Position numbers and translations under genes: made by a program
Assembly (NCBI GenBank): GCA_027064665.1
Contig: JAMOPH010000390.1
Span: forward strand, 1 to 6,201
Reading direction: 5' to 3'
Length of the DNA: 6,201 nucleotides
Source: a bacterium
Lineage (GTDB): Bacteria; UBP14; UBA6098; B30-G16
Notes under the pieces: generated by a model
Told to the model about the DNA's origin: nothing
The model's database searches: none
What the model saw: the letters and a program-made list of their open reading frames with translations, nothing else
Part shown: one piece after another, positions 1-5,225 of the stretch
How positions within the stretch are numbered: position 1 is the stretch's first letter
Layout: each line of letters opens with the position of its first letter

Positions 1-1068
1 ACTCTGAAGCAGTTGCATTGCCTCCCGGGACAGTTTCGGTGCCGGACGCCCCATCCTGTCCGCAATGACCTGAACATAGTGCTCTGCGATAGGGATGATA
101 TCCTCCGGGCGTTCCCGCAGTGGCGGAATGTGGATGTGAATCACATTGAGGCGGTAGAACAAATCCCGGCGGAACTTGCCCTCGTCAACCATCCGGGCGA
201 GGTCCTTGTTCGTTGCGGCGATAAGGCGGACATCAACCTCAACCGGCTTTGTTGCGCCGAGGGGGATAATCTGGTGTGTCTCAAGCATCCGCAGAAGTTT
301 CGCCTGAATCTCGGGGGAGATTTCGCCGACCTCGTCCATAAAGAAAGTTCCCCCGTGGGCGGCACGGAAAAGCCCCTCCTTGTTTGTGGTGGCGCCGGTG
401 AAAGCCCCCCTCACATAGCCGAAAAGTTCGCTCTCCAGAAGTGTCTCCGGAATTGCCGCACAGTTGATGGTGATAAAGGGACCGTCGGCACGGGGGCTGA
501 GTTGATGGATTGCCCTTGCGATAAGTTCCTTGCCGGTGCCGCTTTCGCCGGTTATGAGGACCGTGCTGTCGGTGGGGGCGATTTTGCGCACAAGTTGCTT
601 TATTTCTCTCACGGCATCGCTGACGCCGATAAATTTTGACAGGTCCGACTCACGGCGGAGTTCCCGCTTGAGGATTCTGTTCTCCCGGCGAAGCGCCCTC
701 GTCTCCAGCGCACGCTTTACCGCATAGCGAATTTGGTCCATCTTGAACGGCTTGGTGATGTAGTCAAAGGCGCCATAGCGCAGAGCCTCAACGGCACTCC
801 CCAGCGAGGCATAGGCGGTGATAAGTATCACCGGAATCTCGGCGTCAATTTTTTTGACATCCTTCAGAAGAGTCAGACCGTCAACATCGGGCATCATAAT
901 GTCGGCGATGACCACATCAAACTGGTCCGTTTCAAAAAGTTTCATCGCCTCGTCATAACTTGTGGCGGTGCGCACCCAGTAGCCCTCCTCGGTGAGCATA
1001 ACCTCAAGCAGTTGGCAGATGCTCTCCTCGTCGTCCACCACCAATATGTGCGGTTGCGGATTGCTCAT
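1..1068 (-). CDS. NtrC-family sigma-54-dependent response regulator (3' end outside window)
   Basis: This is a two-component response regulator that activates sigma-54 promoters. The 356 visible residues hold a receiver domain (about 7-122) and most of an AAA+ domain (about 143-356). The DNA-binding helix-turn-helix lies beyond the window edge. Receiver residues are all present: acidic pair D12/D13, phospho-acceptor D56, T84 and K106 (in YITKPF). The AAA+ domain has Walker A GESGTGKE (174-181), the sigma-54 contact loop GAFTGA (221-226), Walker B with D245/E246, and the FRRDLFYRLNV segment (299-309) that carries the arginine finger. The ATG at 1066-1068 puts the receiver at the usual distance from the start. 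No Shine-Dalgarno sequence precedes it, but a possible promoter lies immediately upstream. It is the last visible gene of the ispH block. No partner histidine kinase is seen, so its input signal and target genes are unknown. The family call is secure; the specific regulator is not identified. Confidence 0.96.
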   Translation of the reverse strand, partial: MSNPQPHILVVDDEESICQLLEVMLTEEGYWVRTATSYDEAMKLFETDQFDVVIADIMMPDVDGLTLLKDVKKIDAEIPVILITAYASLGSAVEALRYGAFDYITKPFKMDQIRYAVKRALETRALRRENRILKRELRRESDLSKFIGVSDAVREIKQLVRKIAPTDSTVLITGESGTGKELIARAIHQLSPRADGPFITINCAAIPETLLESELFGYVRGAFTGATTNKEGLFRAAHGGTFFMDEVGEISPEIQAKLLRMLETHQIIPLGATKPVEVDVRLIAATNKDLARMVDEGKFRRDLFYRLNVIHIHIPPLRERPEDIIPIAEHYVQVIADRMGRPAPKLSREAMQLLQS

Positions 1069-1075
1069 CGCACAG

Positions 1076-1104
1076 AAATTACACCAAAAAAGTTGCCGTG
1101 TCAA
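1076..1104 (-). promoter_or_regulatory. Possible sigma-70 promoter of the NtrC-family regulator
   Basis: Read on the minus strand, a perfect TTGACA (1099-1104) is followed after 17 bases by TAATTT (1076-1081), which matches 3 of 6 consensus bases. Shifting the -10 to 1078-1083 gives TGTAAT, 5 of 6, but the spacer drops to 15. Either choice puts the start of transcription within a few bases of the ATG at 1068, giving an almost leaderless message. That agrees with the absence of a Shine-Dalgarno sequence. It lies wholly in the 39-base gap after the pgeF stop codon. Inferred from sequence only. Confidence 0.4.
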
Positions 1105-1107
1105 ATT

Positions 1108-1785
1108 TTATCCGCCGAGCCAGACGAAAACCTCGTTCCTGCCGCTTTTTTCCCAGTCCCGGCGGAAGGAATGGAGATAGTTCGCCGAATATGTTGAGAC
1201 ATTCAATTTCCGCACCAAAGGCACACCGGCAAGTTTGAGTCTGCGTTCAATCTCGGCATACAGGTCAAAATGAACCCTGCCGTTGTATCGGCGAGTTGTG
1301 TGGGGGAAATACTCCAAAAATTCCTCGCCGACCTCATAATCCTCAAAACCGATTGCCGGACCGACAAAAGCCCCAAGCGAGGATGGGGGAATGCCTCTGT
1401 CCGCAAGGAGCGAGACCGCATTTTCCACAATTTTGGCGAGGGTTCCCCGCCAGCCGGCGTGAATGAGCGCAACCGCTCTGCCCCTGGCGTGATACAGCAC
1501 CACCGGTGCGCAGTCGGCGACCCTTATCGTCAGCGCAACCTTCGGCACCAGCGATATCAAGCCATCGCCCTCTCTGCCGGCGACCGCCGGGACATCCTCG
1601 GGGGATTCTATCACAAACACCCTGCCGCTGTGGACCTGCCGCAACGAAACCCTTTTGGTCGGAAGCAGGGCTTCTTCCATCGGATACCACAGACCGTCGT
1701 CGGGGGCGGAGCGCAGTCTTGCGGCAACGAAAACATTTTCGGGGAAATCTATATCGGGGGCAAAAAGCATAGGATGACTTTCCAT
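1108..1785 (-). CDS. pgeF: PgeF/YfiH-family laccase-domain protein (purine nucleoside phosphorylase / peptidoglycan editing factor)
   Basis: A cytoplasmic protein of the YfiH/PgeF (laccase-domain, DUF152) family. Members have been reported as zinc-dependent purine nucleoside phosphorylases or adenosine deaminases, as a peptidoglycan editing factor in E. coli, and as polyphenol oxidases. The family signatures run in order: QVHSGRV (50-56), GDGLIS (73-78), ADCAPV (90-95), HAGWRGT (109-115) and GPAIG near 142. The metal and catalytic set is intact as H52, C92 and H109, with the usual 17-residue gap between the Cys and the second His. At 225 residues it is slightly short, mainly at the N-terminus. 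The ATG at 1785 has GAAGG four bases upstream. A second in-frame ATG five codons later is possible. It lies 29 bases after the DJ-1-like gene and 39 before the regulator, so it is probably co-transcribed. The family is certain; the physiological substrate here is inferred from relatives. Confidence 0.92.
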   Translation of the reverse strand: MESHPMLFAPDIDFPENVFVAARLRSAPDDGLWYPMEEALLPTKRVSLRQVHSGRVFVIESPEDVPAVAGREGDGLISLVPKVALTIRVADCAPVVLYHARGRAVALIHAGWRGTLAKIVENAVSLLADRGIPPSSLGAFVGPAIGFEDYEVGEEFLEYFPHTTRRYNGRVHFDLYAEIERRLKLAGVPLVRKLNVSTYSANYLHSFRRDWEKSGRNEVFVWLGG

Positions 1786-1814
1786 TGAACCTTCAATTTC
1801 TGCGGTGCCAGATA

Positions 1815-2510
1815 TTACTTCTTCTGGGTGGCGGAGTTTAGATATTGGCGAATCAGGTCCTCAAGGGTCCGTGCGAACTGCTCCGCCGCCGCAGGGCCGT
1901 TGGCTGTTATGATGTTTCCGCATTTGACCACGGGTTCGCCGGTGTAGTTGGCGCCTTCTTTGATAAGTTCTGCCTTGGCGGTGTGGAACACTGTGGCGTT
2001 ACAGTTTTTCAGAAGACCGGAGCGGGCAAGGATGACCGGCGCAAGGCATATCGCCCCCACAGGTTTGCCTAATTTATGCGCATTTTTTGCGATTCTTTGG
2101 GCATCGGGGTTGTCCCACAGGACAGGGGAACCGGCGCCGCCCACAAAGACCACACAGTCGTAGTCCTCCGCCTTTACCTCCGACAGCAATTTTTGCGGCT
2201 TGACCCTCAAACCGAGCATCCCGACAGCGGTGTCCGTGGATATTGAGGCGACAGTGGTCACGGCGCCGAGGGATTCAAAATATTTTTTTGGGGTCATCAA
2301 TTCCTCGTCGCGGAAATTTTTGGGGGCGATTACAAACAAAATCTTTGCACCCTCAAGAGGTTTTTTAACCTGAACAGCGCTGCGTGTCTGCGCGGTGGAT
2401 TCCGCCTCGGCGGGGCTTTTTGCCGCAAGATAAATCAGCCCCACTACAGCCACAACCACAGCGACAACCCCCAACATTGTTCTCTTATGATATTGTCTCC
2501 TTTCCTCCAT
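1815..2510 (-). CDS. Membrane-anchored DJ-1/PfpI-family protein
   Basis: A 231-residue protein with a short basic N-terminus, one hydrophobic segment (about 12-30), a linker of about 20 residues rich in Ala, Ser and Thr, then a complete DJ-1/PfpI (ThiJ) domain (about 52-226). The basic residues before the hydrophobic stretch suggest an N-in orientation, which would place the domain outside the cytoplasmic membrane; this is inference. The nucleophile elbow AICLAP carries C155. By alignment from memory to human DJ-1, E70 matches the Glu that holds the cysteine, and H176 (in VFHTAKAE) matches the DJ-1 histidine, so the site looks functional. The residue after the cysteine is Leu rather than the His of PfpI-type proteases, favouring the DJ-1 branch. 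Relatives act as glyoxalases, deglycases, chaperones or redox sensors; the activity here is unknown. AGGGGG five bases before the ATG at 2510 supports this start, although GGAGGAAAGGAG within the first codons leaves some doubt. It lies 19 bases after the ispH fusion. Confidence 0.9.
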   Translation of the reverse strand: MEERRQYHKRTMLGVVAVVVAVVGLIYLAAKSPAEAESTAQTRSAVQVKKPLEGAKILFVIAPKNFRDEELMTPKKYFESLGAVTTVASISTDTAVGMLGLRVKPQKLLSEVKAEDYDCVVFVGGAGSPVLWDNPDAQRIAKNAHKLGKPVGAICLAPVILARSGLLKNCNATVFHTAKAELIKEGANYTGEPVVKCGNIITANGPAAAEQFARTLEDLIRQYLNSATQKK

Positions 2511-2529
2511 AGGAACCCCCTGCCTCGCT

Positions 2530-4203
2530 TTATAAATTTATTTTGCACAAAAAAGCGGTCAAAATCAATATCAAATTCACAAAAGTTTCAATGTGGTTTC
2601 CTTTGCGGAAAATTCTCAAACCCACCAATGCGGAGAGGCACCACATCAACAGAAACCCAATCACAAAGCCGGCGCATTCGCGCCATATCCCAGCCAAATA
2701 AACAGATAAAATCCCAATCGCAACGGGGATTAAACCCAGCGCCACGGACAATTTTTCCCCCAGAGCGGCGGTTATTGACTTCCTCTGAAGAATTCTATCC
2801 GTCTCAAGTTCTTTCAAACCCATCACCAGACCCTGCAGCGCCCCAAGCATAGCAATCGGGAACAGATATTTTATATTCCAATCCGTCCCATATCCCCAGA
2901 TTAGAAGAATCCACAGCCCCAGCATCCCGCCATCTTTGATAAACGCCGGGAAAACTCTCTCAAAAACGGGGAAAATAAAATAAGCCATAGCCCCGGTCAG
3001 AACTAATATAGTGAAAATTATATGATAAATCCCCAGAAAAATAGATAAAGCGAAAGATATAGCCAGAGTGAACATTGACGCCCCGACCAAAAACTTCCTG
3101 TTTTGGCGGACAAACTGCACCTTTGAGGGGTCCATCAGCGCAAGACCCTGCCATTCACGATATTCGTAGAGATTCAGCGAGATAAAAAGGACAGAAAATG
3201 CCTCAATAGAACGAATAAAAGCCTCGTGCAGTCCGGTTTTTTCCGCCAGAACAAAGGTCAGAGAGCCTGCGGCTAACGAGGCTAATATGTTGCTGCGAAG
3301 CACAAAATACGCCGCTGATTTAAGCCAGCGCCATCGCCACGGGGGCAGAAATTTGGAATGCATCGTCTCAAGACGCTCAACCACAGCGTCTATAATCCAG
3401 TGGGGCGTTGAGGCGCCAGCCACCACGGCGACCCTCTCAATCCCACGGAAATCCTGCGGATTGAGTTCGTCGGCGGTCTCAACCCAAAATGTCGGAAGTC
3501 CCGTCTTTTTCGCCAGTTGATAGAGCCGCTTTGTGTTGGCGCTGTTTTTCCCGCCTATCACCACAAACGCATCGCTGTCGGCGGCAAGTTCCTTTATCTC
3601 ACGCTGACGGTATGAGGTCTCCGAGCACAATGTGTTTTTGACCACCACCTCGGGGAATTTTTTCTCAACTGCGGCGACCACCGAATTGAATGTGTCAACA
3701 TCCATAGTGGTCTGGGCGATGACCACGACCTTCTCCCACTCCGGCAGACTCTCCACCTGTTCGGGGGAATTCACCACGGCGACACCGTCTCCCTCAACCT
3801 CGCCCTTTATCCCAATTACCTCGGCGTGGTTTTCGTCGCCGACTATGATGACCGCATACCCCCGCCGGGAATACTCCCGTGCAATCCTGTGGACATAGGC
3901 GACCTTGGGGCAGGTAGCATCAAAAATCTCGTAGTTTTTGCGGGAAAGTTCCTCAATCACCGCAGGGGCGACACCGTGGGAGCGAATAACCACTATATCG
4001 CCGGGCTGGGGCACCACCTCGTCCTCACCGAAAACCATAATTCCTTTTTCCTCAAGCATCTTCACCGTCTGGGGGTTGTGTATCAGCGGTCCGTAGGTGA
4101 AAATCCGCCTGCCACGATGCTCGTCGGCAAGGCGCAGGACCAACTCCACCGCCCTTTTGACACCCACGCAAAACCCCGCGCTCTTTGCCACCCGGACCTT
4201 CAT
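2530..4203 (-). CDS. ispH: IspH (4-hydroxy-3-methylbut-2-enyl diphosphate reductase) fused to a C-terminal UbiA-like membrane domain
   Basis: IspH catalyses the last MEP-pathway step, reducing HMBPP to IPP and DMAPP with a 4Fe-4S cluster. Residues 1-283 form a complete IspH: cluster cysteines C12 (GFCVGVKRA), C98 (DATCPKV) and C193 (NTLCSET); substrate residues H42, H76 and H126 with E128; S221 and N223 in KNSANTKRL; and S265 in GASTPHW. The usual HPEV reads HAEV. IspH normally ends near residue 280-315. Here the frame runs on for about 270 residues with roughly nine hydrophobic segments between 297 and 557. Their layout and two cytosolic-loop segments (LNLYEYREWQG at 343-353 and GLKELETDR at 462-470, followed by SITAALGEK) resemble the UbiA prenyltransferase superfamily, but most catalytic aspartates are replaced. 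Start: an ATG giving the canonical IspH N-terminus was chosen over a longer open frame reaching 4545, whose extra residues do not look like IspH. No Shine-Dalgarno sequence is present; a promoter lies just upstream. First gene of the minus-strand block. The IspH call is very secure; the UbiA relation is moderately supported. Confidence 0.95.
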   Translation of the reverse strand: MKVRVAKSAGFCVGVKRAVELVLRLADEHRGRRIFTYGPLIHNPQTVKMLEEKGIMVFGEDEVVPQPGDIVVIRSHGVAPAVIEELSRKNYEIFDATCPKVAYVHRIAREYSRRGYAVIIVGDENHAEVIGIKGEVEGDGVAVVNSPEQVESLPEWEKVVVIAQTTMDVDTFNSVVAAVEKKFPEVVVKNTLCSETSYRQREIKELAADSDAFVVIGGKNSANTKRLYQLAKKTGLPTFWVETADELNPQDFRGIERVAVVAGASTPHWIIDAVVERLETMHSKFLPPWRWRWLKSAAYFVLRSNILASLAAGSLTFVLAEKTGLHEAFIRSIEAFSVLFISLNLYEYREWQGLALMDPSKVQFVRQNRKFLVGASMFTLAISFALSIFLGIYHIIFTILVLTGAMAYFIFPVFERVFPAFIKDGGMLGLWILLIWGYGTDWNIKYLFPIAMLGALQGLVMGLKELETDRILQRKSITAALGEKLSVALGLIPVAIGILSVYLAGIWRECAGFVIGFLLMWCLSALVGLRIFRKGNHIETFVNLILILTAFLCKINL

Positions 4204-4211
4204 AGTTGGGA

Positions 4212-4240
4212 AATATAACCTTTGCCATCCCACAGGGCAA
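4212..4240 (-). promoter_or_regulatory. Putative sigma-70 promoter of the ispH block, leaderless or nearly so
   Basis: On the minus strand, TTGCCC (4235-4240, 4 of 6 consensus bases) and TATATT (4212-4217, 5 of 6) are separated by 17 bases. An A/T-rich AAAAATTTT run lies directly against the upstream side of the -35, as in an UP element. Transcription would start near 4205, about two bases before the ispH ATG at 4203. This fits the absence of a Shine-Dalgarno sequence. Seen in sequence; activity is inferred. Confidence 0.5.
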
Positions 4241-4293
4241 AATTTTTCCTGCGGCAAAGCCGCTAACGGATAGAAATTGACATCACCCTGTGG
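4221..4293. promoter_or_regulatory. Cluster of short inverted repeats between divergent promoters (possible operators)
   Basis: Three dyads lie between the two transcription starts. TTTGCC (4221-4226) and GGCAAA (4236-4241) are inverted about a 9-base centre and cover the -35 and most of the spacer of the ispH promoter. GCGGC-AAA-GCCGC (4251-4263) sits between the two -35 boxes and contains another GGCAAA (4253-4258). CCACAGGG (4230-4237) and CCCTGTGG (4286-4293) form a wider 8-base inverted pair, one arm in or beside each promoter's -35/spacer. All lie upstream of the predicted ispH start, so they would act there as DNA sites rather than RNA hairpins. No regulator family is recognised. Confidence 0.4.
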
Positions 4294-4305
4294 AAAGTTT
4301 ATCTT
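4277..4305 (+). promoter_or_regulatory. Putative sigma-70 promoter of the folB-folK-kinase operon
   Basis: A perfect TTGACA (4277-4282) is followed after 17 bases by TATCTT (4300-4305), which matches 4 of 6 consensus bases. Transcription would start near 4312, leaving a leader of about 21 bases that contains the strong ribosome site of folB. This is the clearest promoter in the window. It faces away from the ispH promoter, with the two -35 boxes 36 bases apart. Confidence 0.6.
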
Positions 4306-4321
4306 GCTAACAGGTAAAAGC

Positions 4322-4327
4322 AGGAGG
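4322..4327 (+). promoter_or_regulatory. Perfect Shine-Dalgarno sequence fixing the TTG start of folB
   Basis: AGGAGG lies five bases before the TTG at 4333-4335. No ATG or GTG occurs nearby in frame at a suitable distance, and the first downstream ATG (codon 9) would cut into the first strand of the FolB fold. The site therefore supports TTG as initiator. Confidence 0.8.
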
Positions 4328-4332
4328 CGGAT

Positions 4333-4695
4333 TTGGGAATTATAAGACTTCACAATATGGACTTTTTCGGCTATCACGGGGTCAGCGAGGCGGAAAAGGA
4401 ACTGGCAAAAAGGTATTCCGTGGATGTGGAGATTGAATACGACACCCATCGGGCGGCGCAGGACGACAAACTCAACGAAAATGTGGTCAACTACGAGCAG
4501 GTTTACCGAGAGATATACAAATTTTTCCAGCAGAACAAATTTCATCTAACCGAGACAGTGGCAGAGCGCCTTGCGGACCTTCTGTTTGAACAGCATCCTA
4601 TGGCGAGACGACTCACCGTGCGGGTGCGGAAAAATCATCCCCCATTCCCGGGATTTATTGAGTGGGTTGAGGTTGAAACCACAAGGGTCAGATGA
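4333..4695 (+). CDS. folB: Dihydroneopterin aldolase
   Basis: Cytosolic folate-pathway enzyme that splits 7,8-dihydroneopterin into 6-hydroxymethyl-7,8-dihydropterin and glycolaldehyde; it usually works as an octamer. At 120 residues it has full family length. Visible family features are FFGYHGV (11-17) followed by E21, the VVNYEQVY segment with Y54, the HLTETVAERLA helix with the pterin-anchoring E74, and K100 in RVRKNHPP, which matches the catalytic lysine. The start is TTG with a perfect AGGAGG five bases upstream. It is the first gene of its operon, 129 bases from the divergent ispH start, with a good promoter in between. Its stop overlaps the folK start (ATGA), so the two are translationally coupled. 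The product goes directly to FolK. Confidence 0.94.
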   Translation: MGIIRLHNMDFFGYHGVSEAEKELAKRYSVDVEIEYDTHRAAQDDKLNENVVNYEQVYREIYKFFQQNKFHLTETVAERLADLLFEQHPMARRLTVRVRKNHPPFPGFIEWVEVETTRVR

Positions 4696-5225
4696 GAGAG
4701 CGGGTCTACATCGCACTGGGCGGGAACATCGGCGATGTGGTGAAAAATTTCTGCCGTGCAGTAGAACTCATCGCACAAAGGTGCACGCTCACAAAAGCGT
4801 CATCGCTGTATGAGACCGAGCCGTGGGGATTGAGAAACCAGCCCAACTTTATCAACGCAGTGATTGAGATAGAGACCGCACTTTCCCCCGAGGATTTGCT
4901 CCACTTCCTTCAGGAGATTGAGGACGAACTCGGGCGGCAGAGACAGATCCGCTGGGGCAGGCGCACCATTGACCTTGACATCATCCTCTTCGGAAGCAGG
5001 ATGATTGACACGATTGAACTGAAAATCCCGCACAGGTATCTGCTCTATCGGGACTTTTTCCTCGTTCCGCTGCTGGAGATAGAACCCGACGCCGAATATC
5101 CCGCCGACGGGAGAAAACTGGCATATTTCCTTGAACGACTGCCCCAACAACTGCGGACCATAATCGGGAAAAAAGAGGACTCGCTTTGGAAAGATACAAT
5201 TACATCGCTGTTGAGGGCGCAATAG
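4692..5225 (+). CDS. folK: 2-amino-4-hydroxy-6-hydroxymethyldihydropteridine pyrophosphokinase (HPPK)
   Basis: Transfers pyrophosphate from ATP to 6-hydroxymethyl-7,8-dihydropterin, the step after FolB and before dihydropteroate synthase. The 177 residues show the whole family pattern: ALGGNIGD (8-15), YETEPWG (40-46), QPNFINAV (50-57), LGR (80-82), and the signature RRTIDLDII (90-98) with Mg-binding D94 and D96. PHRYLLYRDFFLVPL (113-127) follows. The signature's usual Pro before the Arg is Arg here (GRRTIDLD), which looks tolerable. The C-terminus, after about residue 150, is longer than in E. coli (159 residues) and contains the start region of the next gene. The ATG overlaps the folB stop by four bases and has AAGGG upstream. 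The TAG stop lies 40 bases inside the kinase gene. No gene for dihydropteroate synthase is visible here. Confidence 0.95.
   Translation: MRERVYIALGGNIGDVVKNFCRAVELIAQRCTLTKASSLYETEPWGLRNQPNFINAVIEIETALSPEDLLHFLQEIEDELGRQRQIRWGRRTIDLDIILFGSRMIDTIELKIPHRYLLYRDFFLVPLLEIEPDAEYPADGRKLAYFLERLPQQLRTIIGKKEDSLWKDTITSLLRAQ
5175..5179 (+). promoter_or_regulatory. Shine-Dalgarno sequence inside folK for the kinase TTG start
   Basis: GAGGA lies seven bases before the TTG at 5186-5188, within the last codons of folK. It supports TTG as the start and a 40-base overlap of the two reading frames, suggesting translational coupling. Confidence 0.6.

Noticed and set aside
382..420. GAFTGA loop preceded by ELFGYVR rather than the common ELFGHER
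   Set aside because: The GAFTGA core is intact and this variant upstream context is, to my knowledge, common in NtrC-family regulators.
13..639. 208-codon open frame on the plus strand
   Set aside because: It lies antisense to the AAA+ domain of the NtrC-family regulator, whose minus-strand frame shows all family motifs. The plus-strand translation resembles no known protein and looks like a by-product of codon bias.
1786..1808. TGGCACCG on the minus strand upstream of pgeF as a -24 element
   Set aside because: There is no GC at the matching -12 position, so it does not fit a sigma-54 promoter.
3523..3543. IspH substrate motif reads KNSANT, with Ala where E. coli has a second Ser
   Set aside because: The other diphosphate-binding residues are present and variation at this position occurs in the family, so it is not evidence of lost activity.
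4251..4263. GCGGC-AAA-GCCGC hairpin as a terminator
   Set aside because: No U-tract follows it directly on either strand and it sits between two divergent promoters, where no transcript is expected to end. It is kept only as a possible operator.
4204..4545. N-terminal extension of the ispH frame up to 4545
   Set aside because: The extra 114 residues do not look like IspH, overlap folB on the other strand, and cover both promoters. The ATG at 4203 gives the canonical IspH N-terminus with C12.
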